A stretch of 37,510 nucleotides of DNA. It comes from Pirellulales bacterium (lineage in GTDB: Bacteria > Planctomycetota > Planctomycetia > Pirellulales > S012-138). The notes below the pieces were generated by a model that was given only the letters and a program-made list of their open reading frames with translations, did not search any database and was not told the DNA's origin. A program made the translations under genes and the position numbers. Below are positions 17,595-26,544 of the stretch, in pieces (position 1 is the stretch's first letter; each line of letters opens with the position of its first letter). The stretch spans positions 1 through 37,510 of the forward strand of contig JALCBR010000034.1 in assembly GCA_028066245.1 (NCBI GenBank). The letters run 5' to 3'.

Positions 17595-18842
17595 TTAGGC
17601 AGAGTATCGTGGCAGCGACGAGTTCAAGTGCATAAACAGATCGTAGACGGAAACGCCCGTTGTCGAGGAAAGCCAGTTTGGGTCGATCTCTGGGTGTTCA
17701 GATCCCATCAGCGTGGCAACATCACCCACGTTGACTTTCTTCTCAGCACCAACTTCCACAATCGTATGACTTGCGGATACAGCCCCGATAACCGGGTAAG
17801 TTTCGGAACCGATGAGAATGCGTCCTCCCTCCACTCCCTTTCGGGGGTATCCATCCGTATGACCGGTCGGAATTGTTGCGACCCATGTGGGTTTCTCCGC
17901 GATGTAATTGCGACCGTAACTAACGCTGTCCCCGGTTTGCAGTTGCTCTACCCGAACGACTTGAGCTTTCAGGCTGAACGCAGTTTGCAGGCGAGCCCTT
18001 TTCTGTTGTGTAACAGGATCATTGGGATAACCACCGAAGATGGCAATTCCTGGTCGAACGAAGTCCAAGTGAGCCTCTGGCAGCTCAAACACTGCGCTCG
18101 ACGATGCGGCGTGTAGTTTGCCCAAGTTGTATCCACGCTGCGATGCTTCTTTTGCCAGGATCTGAAGACGCTGGAGCTGTTCGCGGTCAAACTCCGCGTC
18201 CTCCGTAAAGCCCATGAAAGCACCTTGCAGAGAAACGGTTCCGCTCTTTGCCAGTGCCTCGATCCATGGAAGGGCTTTACGATAGGGGACGCCCATGCGG
18301 CTCATGCCAGTATCCACATAGACTTGGACATCAACCGGACGCCGCAGCAGCTCGTACATCGGTTCAACTAGTTCGAGAGCGTTTGCCGAATACAAGCATG
18401 GTTGAATGTCGTGGTGCGCAAGCTCTTTCGCCGCAGATTTTGGAAACAAAGCCATGAGGTGAATCGGTTTCTTAATCCCCGCCTCTCTCAGCTCGATCGC
18501 CGATTGCACCTTAACAACCGCTAGCGCAACGATTTCAGGAAGTGTCTCGAGGTATTTCGCGGTTGCGACCAATCCCAACCCATACGCGTTGTTCTTGATC
18601 ACGCCGACAATCGATCGGTTATTTGTTAGTTGGCGAATGGCCTTGACATTTGCCTTCAACAGACGATCGTCGACTTCGATCCACGGATCAATTCGATCGC
18701 GAGGTACGCGTTGACGCCCAGTTTCCATTTGTTGCTGTGCATTCGACGATGGCGTTGCTGCGTTTGATGTTCGATCACTCAATCCTGCCGTAGCTGCCAC
18801 CGTAAGTGCGGATTGAAGAAACGTGCGACGACCGATGCTCAT
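17595..18842 (-). CDS. Alanine racemase with a twin-arginine signal
   Basis: A 415-residue PLP-dependent racemase (fold type III) that interconverts L- and D-alanine or other amino acids. VIKNNAYGLG (residues 81-90) carries the PLP lysine, Lys83. The second catalytic residue is the Tyr in DSVSYGRNY (about 307), followed by PTGHTDGYPRKG. The N-terminus is RRTFLQSALTVAATAG, a twin-arginine pair and a hydrophobic core, then a low-complexity linker, so export of the folded enzyme by Tat is likely. Cytoplasmic alanine racemases lack such a signal; periplasmic broad-spectrum racemases are a better parallel. GGGAG seven bases upstream supports the start. Confidence 0.9.
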   Translation of the reverse strand: MSIGRRTFLQSALTVAATAGLSDRTSNAATPSSNAQQQMETGRQRVPRDRIDPWIEVDDRLLKANVKAIRQLTNNRSIVGVIKNNAYGLGLVATAKYLETLPEIVALAVVKVQSAIELREAGIKKPIHLMALFPKSAAKELAHHDIQPCLYSANALELVEPMYELLRRPVDVQVYVDTGMSRMGVPYRKALPWIEALAKSGTVSLQGAFMGFTEDAEFDREQLQRLQILAKEASQRGYNLGKLHAASSSAVFELPEAHLDFVRPGIAIFGGYPNDPVTQQKRARLQTAFSLKAQVVRVEQLQTGDSVSYGRNYIAEKPTWVATIPTGHTDGYPRKGVEGGRILIGSETYPVIGAVSASHTIVEVGAEKKVNVGDVATLMGSEHPEIDPNWLSSTTGVSVYDLFMHLNSSLPRYSA

Positions 18843-19050
18843 AATAATCTCCCAAACACCCGTTCGATTGGCCCGCGAGGAGAGCTGTTGGACTTGCTCA
18901 CGAATGTGGGCGCAGGTTCAGGTTACGCAGTCTGTCAAACTCGAGCGGCAAGGCATCGCCCAGCGAAACTGGTCGAATGACGAATCGGCTCAATGCGGCA
19001 TTGTAGGCCAATCGCTCATCGCGCGCGATGAAAACTCGATTCAAAAAGCG

Positions 19051-20871
19051 CTACTTCGCGTCGGCCATTTCCGTCAATTGCAAAACCGCGCGGTTGTGTT
19101 CCTTCTCCAGGTAAGCGCGGCCTTTCTTGACGTTGACGTGATCCCAAGGCAGGCGGTCGGCAAGTTCGTACGAACCATGGATGACCGATTCCGCGTCGAT
19201 CTCACAGTCTGCCACGGCTTGCCACCACCGGTCGGCATTCATGTTTTCCTGCCAGCTATCGTGTCGCGAGCCGCGCTGCCAGGCCAGTTCAATCGCATCC
19301 CCCAACCGGCGGTCACCACGGCTGAACAAGCCTTCCAGCAAGCTGGTTTCCACATCATGGCATTTGACCGTGATGCTGCGAACTTGGCGTTGATCGCGCA
19401 TGTACTGCCTTGCCCAATGCAAGTAATCACGCGTTTGCATTCCGGTCCACTGATAGGGAGTGTGAGCTTTGGGCACAAAGTTGCTCACGCTAGCGGTGAC
19501 CTTCGCGTATCGCCCACGAACCTCCTTGCCGATTCGTGAAATCGTCTCAGCCATTTCCACAACGCCATCCAAGTCCACCGGGCGTTCCCCAGGCAAACCG
19601 CACATGAAGTACAACTTGACGCGCTCAAAACCGTTTCCGAATGCCGCACGGCATCCGTCATACAAATCTTGATTGGAAATCTTCTTGCGGATCTGTTCGC
19701 GCATGTCGTCGCGAGCTACCTCAGGCGCAAGCGTCAATCCGTTGCGGCGGTCTGTTGAAAGCAACTGTGTGACCGCTGTGAGTTGATCATTCACTCTCAG
19801 GCTAGGCACACTGATGTTCACACCTAAGGGACTGAAGACTTCCTTCATCTTCGTTATCAACGGCTCAAAATGCGGATAGTCGCTGGTCGATAGCGAAAGC
19901 AACGAGATCTCGTTGAAGCCCGTGTTGTGATAACTGGCCAACGCCGCGTTGACGATCGTATCCACTTCACGGTAACGCAGCGGACGCTTGATAACCGTGC
20001 TTTGGCAAAATCGACATTGCCAGGGACAGCCGCGCATAATCTCAATGGCAATCCGGTCATGGATGCACTCCGTGTACGGCACCACCGGCTTAACCGGCAA
20101 CGGTGTGCCTTCGAAGTCGCCAATCACGGAGGGCTCGATTGTCTCTGGCACATCGGGACGCAAGCGATTAAGCGTCACGTACTTGCCATCGGCATATTCT
20201 GGTTCATAGAACCGCGGCACATAGGCATACGGCAAAACTTTGGCAAGCTCCGCCAGCAATTCCTCCCGTGCCTGGCGGCTGGCTGAATCGCTCGAGAGTT
20301 GTCCGATGTTGCGTTTGAGTTCCAGCCAGGTATCACAGATGAATGGCAGCGCCGGTTCGCCATCGCCAGTGACAAATACATCAACGAAGTCCGCCAGCGG
20401 TTCGGGGTTTTGCGTGCAGGGACCGCCCGCGATGATGAGCGGGTCATCCATCGTTCGCTGAGAGTTGCGCAGCGGAATGCCGGATAAATCCAACATCGTG
20501 AGCACATTCGCGTAACAGATCTCGTACTGGAGACTAAAGCCAAGTACATCGAACTCCGCCAACGGGCGAAAGTTCTCCAAGCTGTAAAGCGGCAAGCCAG
20601 CAGAACGAAGCTCTTGCTCCATGTCCATCCAGGGCGCGAAGACGCGCTCACACGCCCAATCTTCGCGGTTGTTCATCAGGGTGTACAACACCTGTAGGCC
20701 ATGATGGCTCATGCCGATGCTGTAGGTGTCTGGAAAAGCGAGACACAATTTGCCTTGAACCTCGCGGTGATCTTTGCGCACCGCGTTGAGCTCGCCGCCC
20801 AGGTATTGAGCCGGCTGCCGCACGCGAGACAAGAATCCCAGTAGGCGATCTTTGAGATCCTGGTTGAGCAT
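19051..20871 (-). CDS. Radical SAM protein of the TIGR03960 / YgiQ-like type
   Basis: A 606-residue radical SAM enzyme. The N-terminal part has a B12-binding-like segment (PDTYSIGMSHHGLQVLYTLM, and FDVLGFSLQYE), a GDGEPALPF motif near residue 170, then the iron-sulfur motif CPWQCRFC near 281-288 that cleaves S-adenosylmethionine. The order matches the family I know as TIGR03960. In many bacteria this family is fused or adjacent to a DUF2344 protein (TIGR03936); I see no such partner in the window. The substrate is unknown. The ATG at 20871 fits the family start. Confidence 0.88.
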   Translation of the reverse strand: MLNQDLKDRLLGFLSRVRQPAQYLGGELNAVRKDHREVQGKLCLAFPDTYSIGMSHHGLQVLYTLMNNREDWACERVFAPWMDMEQELRSAGLPLYSLENFRPLAEFDVLGFSLQYEICYANVLTMLDLSGIPLRNSQRTMDDPLIIAGGPCTQNPEPLADFVDVFVTGDGEPALPFICDTWLELKRNIGQLSSDSASRQAREELLAELAKVLPYAYVPRFYEPEYADGKYVTLNRLRPDVPETIEPSVIGDFEGTPLPVKPVVPYTECIHDRIAIEIMRGCPWQCRFCQSTVIKRPLRYREVDTIVNAALASYHNTGFNEISLLSLSTSDYPHFEPLITKMKEVFSPLGVNISVPSLRVNDQLTAVTQLLSTDRRNGLTLAPEVARDDMREQIRKKISNQDLYDGCRAAFGNGFERVKLYFMCGLPGERPVDLDGVVEMAETISRIGKEVRGRYAKVTASVSNFVPKAHTPYQWTGMQTRDYLHWARQYMRDQRQVRSITVKCHDVETSLLEGLFSRGDRRLGDAIELAWQRGSRHDSWQENMNADRWWQAVADCEIDAESVIHGSYELADRLPWDHVNVKKGRAYLEKEHNRAVLQLTEMADAK

Positions 20872-21021
20872 GAACGATAGACCTTGCGAGTGACGAACGC
20901 GGAGACCAGTTGAGACAAAGACGGCACGAGAAGTTATCCATGCCGCTAGGTGTGATTCGCTATTATGCCAAAAGTGGTCGCCGCTCCCAACAGGTTGTCG
21001 GCACGCGGGAAAGCTTGCGTG

Positions 21022-22734
21022 TCAGGGCTGTGGCTTTGGTTTGGGAGCAAAATAACCTCCGCCGAAGCCCGCCCCACCGCCACCAAACCCTCCTAAGAGC
21101 GGCTCTTCTCCCTTGCGGATCCGCTTGATCAATCGGGCGACCTTTTCGTGATTCTCGCGAGTTTGCGTGATCATCAATATCTGTTGTTTCACCACGAGTG
21201 CATACTCGTTCAGTTCGGAGTCGCCAGCAGTCACGACTGAGAAGCCGTCCGCCCCTATCAACTCGGGCGGGGATTCCAAGCGGACGATTTCGCCCGGCAA
21301 GTCCGGGTTGTTGTTGTCTTGCCACGTACCCTTAGCGACCAATTGAGGCAGCTTGGTTGCCATGTCTAGCGCGACGTTCGTCGGCAGACGATAGTAATAC
21401 GTCAGGATGTCCTGCGAGGGGTCCGGCTCATGCCCTCGCGGTTCGGCGCTTGCCAAAGCTTGGCGATACATCGTTAGCAACTGCAGGACTTCATTGTGCA
21501 TCTGCTCCGTCTGGCGAATCGCCATCACGCCAACTCTTGGGAAGTAGATCCTGCCGAAGCCGGTGCCGTCATCAAACCATGAATCCTTCGTCTGTGACTG
21601 AATTGCGTCCGACAAGGCTGAGGATTCTTGAGCTGACTGGCAAAGGTCACGAACGTCATACAGCGACGTCTTCAAGTTAGCGACCGCGCGATCATGGCTG
21701 GTGATCCACAGCACACCGTCTTGCAACATCCAATCAAGCTTGAGTCTGGCCACCAGCACATGAAGAATCGTACTGAACTTGCGGTCAAGCAATTTCAATG
21801 TGACTGGCTCGCGATCGCGGACACCGCTCTCTTGCAACCCCTTCGTGTCCAGCCGAATGCCAACTCCTGTAGCAGCAGCTAATTCCGCGACGGCAGTCAC
21901 CAGCGGAGTTCCGTCAAAGTCAACCGATGCCTGTTCTTTGAGTCGCGAGCGGATTGCGATGTGCTGCGGAGGGTCAAAAGCAAACGTTCGCTTCGAGTGC
22001 GCACGCAGAGCTTGCAAGAATCCAGCGATCTCTCTCTGTTGCATGTCTCCTTGGCGAACAAATAGAATGTCTCCCAGCAATTCCAGCGTCCCGGGGCCGG
22101 TGCCGGTGCTCAGCCAGCCACCGGAAGTCATCAAACGAAGTGATTCAAGGAGTTCATTAACTTCGTAGCCGTTATCGAGCAAATCGCCTACCGAATACGA
22201 TTGTGTCGACATTCGCTCTTCCGCGACTTCGTTTGTGGTGATGTTCAGAACATCATCTTCCACATACCAGGTGAGCCCCTTGGACTGAAGCCGGTTGAGC
22301 ATCAGGTAGAGCGGTTCGCTAGCGAGGCGATCCGAGACAGGCTCACCTTGCGGGATGCCCTCTGTGACTAAAGCATTAGAGTCAAACAACGTGGTGATTC
22401 CCTGTTCAGCTTGCAACCAGTCGGCAACTTCGCGCAGCGACGAATCACTGAAGTCAACCGTCACTAGCTTGGCGAGCGCGGCTGGAACGAATGCTGCCGG
22501 ATCAACCGTCTTGGGCTCGTCTTTGATCGCGGGAATCTGCGGCTGTGGTTGTTCCTCTTGCGATGTGCCTGACTGGCGCTGCCTTTCTTGAGCGATGTTG
22601 ACAGGGCGCATCTGCTCTGACCGCTGACCTGACGACCACGCGGCAAACCAAAACATGCCGCTAACGATGGCCACGAGTCCAGCGAACTTGTAGCTCAAGG
22701 ACCGGAGACGCAAAGCGAAACTTACGGTACGCAT
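21022..22734 (-). CDS. Membrane-anchored protein with secretin-N-like repeats
   Basis: A 570-residue protein with one N-terminal membrane helix (FAGLVAIVSGMFWFAAW, about 17-33) and a Gln/Glu-rich linker. Two or three repeated units follow, of the type VDFSDSSLREVADWLQ and GTPLVTAVAELAAATGVG, then repeats with LYDVRDL. These resemble the N-domains of secretins and STN domains, and the layout is the same as in the frameshifted HAAS gene at 11722-12793. The C-terminus is glycine-rich (GGFGGGGAGFGGGYF) with a PKPKPQP tail. The ATG at 22734 was chosen because AAGGG lies 8 bases upstream; the frame is open another 30 codons. Likely exported, role unknown. Confidence 0.82.
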   Translation of the reverse strand: MRTVSFALRLRSLSYKFAGLVAIVSGMFWFAAWSSGQRSEQMRPVNIAQERQRQSGTSQEEQPQPQIPAIKDEPKTVDPAAFVPAALAKLVTVDFSDSSLREVADWLQAEQGITTLFDSNALVTEGIPQGEPVSDRLASEPLYLMLNRLQSKGLTWYVEDDVLNITTNEVAEERMSTQSYSVGDLLDNGYEVNELLESLRLMTSGGWLSTGTGPGTLELLGDILFVRQGDMQQREIAGFLQALRAHSKRTFAFDPPQHIAIRSRLKEQASVDFDGTPLVTAVAELAAATGVGIRLDTKGLQESGVRDREPVTLKLLDRKFSTILHVLVARLKLDWMLQDGVLWITSHDRAVANLKTSLYDVRDLCQSAQESSALSDAIQSQTKDSWFDDGTGFGRIYFPRVGVMAIRQTEQMHNEVLQLLTMYRQALASAEPRGHEPDPSQDILTYYYRLPTNVALDMATKLPQLVAKGTWQDNNNPDLPGEIVRLESPPELIGADGFSVVTAGDSELNEYALVVKQQILMITQTRENHEKVARLIKRIRKGEEPLLGGFGGGGAGFGGGYFAPKPKPQP

Positions 22735-23019
22735 GGGATGCCCTTTCTGAGAGAGATGTGCCCTAGCGATGGAGCCCCACGGCGAAATCCTAGACGTCAG
22801 CTTGCCAAGGAATACGCCAAACACGGAATAGCGGCTCTGGTTATGCCGGAGCCCTTAATCTAACGGGCATAATGCTACCGCCCAAAAAAGAGAACATCCG
22901 CTGAGAGTGTCTCCGGTTTGTGACCTTGGCTCGGGGAAACGCTCAAGACCGCCAGGCAAAGAAGAGCGAGGCGCGTTGAAAACCAGCACCTGGCTGAGCA
23001 TTCCTGCGTGATGAAATGT

Positions 23020-24084
23020 TTAGCTCGCCCCGCTGACTTCGTTGCCGACGAATTCGTTGCGGGATCGATCTTCGTCCAATGAATGTTCCAGTGACTCAAT
23101 CTCGCTTTCATCTTCAAGCACGCGATTCATGAACGTCCGATTGGCCAAGTAGTATGCCACGCCAGTGATCGCGACGAAGATGGTGATCACGCGGTACCCG
23201 AGCACGACAATCAAGCCAGACCCCTCGGAGATCTGCGCCGTTTGCTGATACAGCGCATCCAGTGCGAATTCTCCGGCACCCAAACCACCCATCGGCAGTG
23301 GCACCGCATTCGCCAGCAGCGTGAGCGGAACGACAAGGAAATGTTGGGGCAAGCTTGGTGAGGGCAAAGACAATCCGCCAGCAATCCAAAAGAACCCGCA
23401 CGTTGTCCCGCAATGAACAAAGATGCTGATCGCGAGCGCCAATGCGACCGTTCCCATTCGAGCGCGAAATTGACGAATTGCCCTTAGTAGTTGTCCAATC
23501 AGAGCGCCCACATGGGGAAGTCGCGATAGCGCGCGCGACATTCGGCCATGCGTAAATCCAGGGATAAGGATCAAGAGGATACCGACACCACCGATGCCGG
23601 TCCCCAGCAGCACAAGCTGCGAAAGAACGCGAACGCCGTGGTGGTCGCTGGCGTAGCTGCTTTCCCACAGAACAGCGGCTGTGGCAACGACGAACAATCC
23701 GTACAGACCGATCACGCGATCAATGACAACCGACGCCACGGCTTCCGCCCGCCGCCCGGGCTGTTCGCGGGCAATGAAAACGGCTTTGAACAGATCACCG
23801 CCAACACTTCCCAAGCTGACGAAGTTAAACAGGAATCCAACAAAGCCCAACCGAAGCGCATCACGCAGGCGAAAGTCCATGCCCAAGGCCCGTACCAGCA
23901 GCCACCAGCGAACAAACGTGGCCACAACCATCGCTAGGATCACGCTCATGGCCGTAGCAAGCAGGTGCCAATGTTTTTTCTGCCGCAGCAGTTCAGGCAC
24001 GTCATCCCTGGCAAGCCAGATCAGCCAGCCCACCACACACAGCGAGACCGCGAACTTGAGCGCCGTGACAACTGTCCGTTGCAT
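23020..24084 (-). CDS. Flippase-like membrane protein (LPG_synthase_TM family)
   Basis: A polytopic membrane protein of about 354 residues with roughly eight hydrophobic segments, the first directly at the N-terminus (ALKFAVSLCVVGWLIWLA). Family hallmarks are NFVSLGSVGGDLFKAVFI (about 88-105) and VASVVIDRVIGLYGLF (about 117-132), and PLPMGGLGAGEFALDALY near 260, as in the lysylphosphatidylglycerol synthase transmembrane / UPF0104 family of predicted lipid flippases. The C-terminal 45 residues are soluble and acidic. The frame extends to a GTG at 24141, but the first 19 codons are Pro-rich, so I prefer the ATG at 24084. The lipid substrate is unknown. Confidence 0.85.
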   Translation of the reverse strand: MQRTVVTALKFAVSLCVVGWLIWLARDDVPELLRQKKHWHLLATAMSVILAMVVATFVRWWLLVRALGMDFRLRDALRLGFVGFLFNFVSLGSVGGDLFKAVFIAREQPGRRAEAVASVVIDRVIGLYGLFVVATAAVLWESSYASDHHGVRVLSQLVLLGTGIGGVGILLILIPGFTHGRMSRALSRLPHVGALIGQLLRAIRQFRARMGTVALALAISIFVHCGTTCGFFWIAGGLSLPSPSLPQHFLVVPLTLLANAVPLPMGGLGAGEFALDALYQQTAQISEGSGLIVVLGYRVITIFVAITGVAYYLANRTFMNRVLEDESEIESLEHSLDEDRSRNEFVGNEVSGAS

Positions 24085-24466
24085 ATTGGACTGACGATCT
24101 AAGGGAGTGGGAGAAGGCGGCAACGGAGATATGACGCCCACAGTTGTCAGATCAGGGGGTGGCGGGGTAACCAGCGATTTTGATGACGCGACCGTGAATT
24201 GACCGGCCAGGCCAAGTTGCAGCCTAGGGCTTTCTCAGCGGCTTGACACTCTTGCCGAACATCTGCTACGGTTGCGTCTTGCGCTCGGAATCAGGCGAAC
24301 AGCACGACATAACTGCTGTGGACTGTAGGATTTAGCGATCGACTGCTCAAGGCCATTCCTGGCCAACGAGTTCGTCCATCATTGGAATACTTTCCCAGTC
24401 AAACCCTCCAGTGCGCAGATTTCGTGGGCGCGGGCCGATTTCTGAACAATGATAGCATAAACCCAA
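24085..24466. other. Intergenic region upstream of tRNA-Ala
   Basis: About 380 bases with no convincing gene. A promoter-like site with an extended -10 lies at 24243-24272 and points to the tRNA. Nothing else is recognised. Confidence 0.5.
24243..24272 (+). promoter_or_regulatory. Possible tRNA promoter with extended -10
   Basis: TTGACA, an 18-base spacer and TGC-TACGGT (an extended -10 of the TGnTAnnnT type). It lies about 195 bases upstream of the tRNA, so a long leader would be trimmed. A second weak -10-like site lies near 24450. Confidence 0.4.
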
Positions 24467-24539
24467 GGGGGATTAGCTCAGTTGGGAGAGCGTCTGGCTG
24501 GCAGCCAGAAGGTCAGGGGTTCGAGTCCCCTATCCTCCA
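24467..24539 (+). tRNA. tRNA-Ala (anticodon GGC)
   Basis: A 73-base cloverleaf: acceptor GGGGGAT pairs with ATCCTCC, including the G3-U70 pair that identifies alanine tRNAs, followed by discriminator A. The D-arm is AGCTCAGTTGGGAGAGC, the anticodon stem TCTGG/CCAGA with loop CTGGCAG gives anticodon GGC (reads GCC), and the T-arm holds GGTTCGAGTCC. CCA is not encoded. It is the boundary of the accessory island to its right. Confidence 0.97.
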
Positions 24540-24541
24540 TT

Positions 24542-26542
24542 TCAAAAGCCTTGCTGTGACAACACGTTGCGGCAAGGCTTTCTATTTGGCATATCAACGA
24601 CGTAGACGATCTTGCGCGACAGATCATATCCACCGATCAGAACTCCGCCCGTTTCGTTTGGCAGCTTTGCAGCACGCAGTTCACCCAACCGACCTACGGC
24701 GTGAGCTGTGACAACCAGCGTCCATTCTCCAACTTGTGTTCTGTCGACGTCGTGGACGGCAATCTCAGTGGGCTGCACTCTCATAGGCGTTTCGCTCGCC
24801 TGCCAGATGATGGCTTTCGCACTGCCGCTTCGATTGGCGTTTCGCAGTTCGTCTGCCGCAATCGCAGCGTGCATCCCGACCAGATTTGCCGGAATGGTCG
24901 AAGATACATCGCGGCACGACCGAGCGTATCTGATTCGGCCTGCCGGGGGCGCAAGATGTTTCGACAGAGATTCGTTGAAGGCGACCTCGCGATAATACTG
25001 CATTTCGAGGCAATCCAAGGGGACTGCTCGTGCGGTGTCTTCAACAAGCATCACCAAATCGCTGCCGCTGGGATTCAGGAACAGCGACGCTCGCCGAGCG
25101 TTACAGTTGAGATCGTGTGCGACATGCCTCGCCACTGGAATTGAGGCGGACATGTCCAGTATCAGTTCTGACGAGTCTACAGCTTCCTTCAGTTTTTCGT
25201 CCCTCACTGAGGCACGCATAAAGTCATCGACGATCGGCGTGGGTGAAACATCGGTTGGGTAGAATTCAGACACTTCTTGAGCAAGGGCCGTGGCTTTCGA
25301 CCAGCCTATCCACATCGGTGACAAGGCGTGCCTCGCCACGTTGTGTGGAGCGAGGATGTCTTCATCAACGATTGTCCAAGACCCGAAGCCTGACTGGGCA
25401 AGCAGGTGGATCACCTGCGAACCCAGCGCACCCGCACCGATGGCAACCGTCCTACAGGGATCGGCCAAAGTTCCGCTCGCGGCTGCGGCTGCCTCACGAG
25501 ATAACCCGAACTGGGGAGCGATCACGTCGATCTTTATTTCGCTACCTGTCGCCTCTAGCATTTCGCCCATGACCGTGCCAAGTTGCTGGTCACCGGGCAT
25601 CTTCATCCACACACCGATTGCGATTCCTACTTCGGCAACTGAACTCGCGGTAAAGAAGGCCCAAACGTCGGTGATCTCAACCGTCAAATCAGCGTCGCGT
25701 GACAACGGAAACGCAATCACAATCAATAACTTACGCTTCCACCGATGTTCCTCATCAACCGCTTCGAGCTGACTTCGTAGTTGCTGACGCAAATCCGTTC
25801 CATCAATCGCAAGCAGGTCGTGAAGCTCAGCCAGTGTCTTCGGTCGTCGACGGATCGCCGCGTGCTGTCGCGGTTTCGCCATCAAGCAGACTGCCGTAAC
25901 CGAGAGTCCGCCTGCCCGTGGATCGGGGTGCGTGGAAAAAACACGGCAGTTGTCTTCGGGCGTCGCGGTACCGACCTGCAACTGCTTCGCATCTTGATCG
26001 TCCCATGATGCAAACAAGTCCGGCGGCAGAATGATGCTCAGCCCCGTACCGGCCAGTACCGGTTCCAGCGGTTGGTCCGTCTGATGCAAAGAGCCTTTGG
26101 CTGTTTCTGCCAGCCAAGTCCGAATCCGTTCGATAAAGCCCGTTGGCGTCCACCGCAGCGCGATCTCTGACCACGACTGGTCATACAGGCAAAGGCTGCG
26201 TGGAAACTCCTCGTCGCGCAAGTTCAGGTGCGGCACCTGCGGAAAATCTGCCCGTAAAGAAATGACCTCGGGATACCAGTTATCAGCAGCGGCAAACTCA
26301 ACGGCGATTCGTTCGATACGCCGAATGTCATGCATGCAGCGCTGGGGACGCTCGACTTCGACATCGAATACAATCGTCTCCCGAACGTCTCCGTCGTCGC
26401 CAGAGCCGCGCCGACATTCGATGTGCGTGACGAATGCCAGCCTACCGGTTTCCATTGCAGCCGCCAGTTCGCGGCTACGCGGCAGCTCAAGGGTGTCCGT
26501 CGCAATAATCAATCCCCCAGCGTCCAAGTGTTCGTCTTCCAT
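24542..26542 (-). CDS. E2-E1-JAB fusion protein, JAB domain truncated
   Basis: A 666-residue frame with ubiquitin-like conjugation parts in one chain. Residues about 70-150 look like a prokaryotic E2, with Cys118 in RSLCLYDQSW and the RIRTWLAETAKGSLH helix. Residues about 365-570 are a ThiF/E1 domain: GAGALGS (369-375) for ATP, the Asp in VDEDILAPHNVARH, GWSKA, and a likely catalytic Cys543 in ARSCRDVSS. Near the end a JAB/MPN deubiquitinase begins (HAVGRLGEL, NETGGVLIGGYD with Glu630), but the frame stops 36 residues later without the zinc-binding HxH-D motif, so this domain is truncated and probably dead. The start ATG has AGGG before it; a GTG two codons up would overlap the MBL stop. It probably works with the adjacent MBL protein. 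Confidence 0.85.
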   Translation of the reverse strand: MEDEHLDAGGLIIATDTLELPRSRELAAAMETGRLAFVTHIECRRGSGDDGDVRETIVFDVEVERPQRCMHDIRRIERIAVEFAAADNWYPEVISLRADFPQVPHLNLRDEEFPRSLCLYDQSWSEIALRWTPTGFIERIRTWLAETAKGSLHQTDQPLEPVLAGTGLSIILPPDLFASWDDQDAKQLQVGTATPEDNCRVFSTHPDPRAGGLSVTAVCLMAKPRQHAAIRRRPKTLAELHDLLAIDGTDLRQQLRSQLEAVDEEHRWKRKLLIVIAFPLSRDADLTVEITDVWAFFTASSVAEVGIAIGVWMKMPGDQQLGTVMGEMLEATGSEIKIDVIAPQFGLSREAAAAASGTLADPCRTVAIGAGALGSQVIHLLAQSGFGSWTIVDEDILAPHNVARHALSPMWIGWSKATALAQEVSEFYPTDVSPTPIVDDFMRASVRDEKLKEAVDSSELILDMSASIPVARHVAHDLNCNARRASLFLNPSGSDLVMLVEDTARAVPLDCLEMQYYREVAFNESLSKHLAPPAGRIRYARSCRDVSSTIPANLVGMHAAIAADELRNANRSGSAKAIIWQASETPMRVQPTEIAVHDVDRTQVGEWTLVVTAHAVGRLGELRAAKLPNETGGVLIGGYDLSRKIVYVVDMPNRKPCRNVLSQQGF
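24545..24581 (+). terminator. Hairpin terminator directly behind tRNA-Ala
   Basis: A perfect 10-bp stem, AAAGCCTTGC with GCAAGGCTTT, has a 17-base loop and is followed by CTATTT. It starts 6 bases after the tRNA. On the other strand the same bases code for the last residues of the E2-E1-JAB frame. Confidence 0.7.
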
Positions 26543-26544
26543 GA

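Noticed and set aside
17396-17635. 79-codon plus-strand frame
   Set aside because: It runs into the antisense of the racemase, has no ribosome site and no domain.
22875-23117. 80-codon minus-strand frame with a hydrophobic stretch
   Set aside because: It overlaps the end of the flippase-like gene by about 100 bases in another frame and has no good start.
24243-24272. Certain promoter for tRNA-Ala
   Set aside because: Kept only as a low-confidence feature, because it is nearly 200 bases away and a nearer weak -10 exists.
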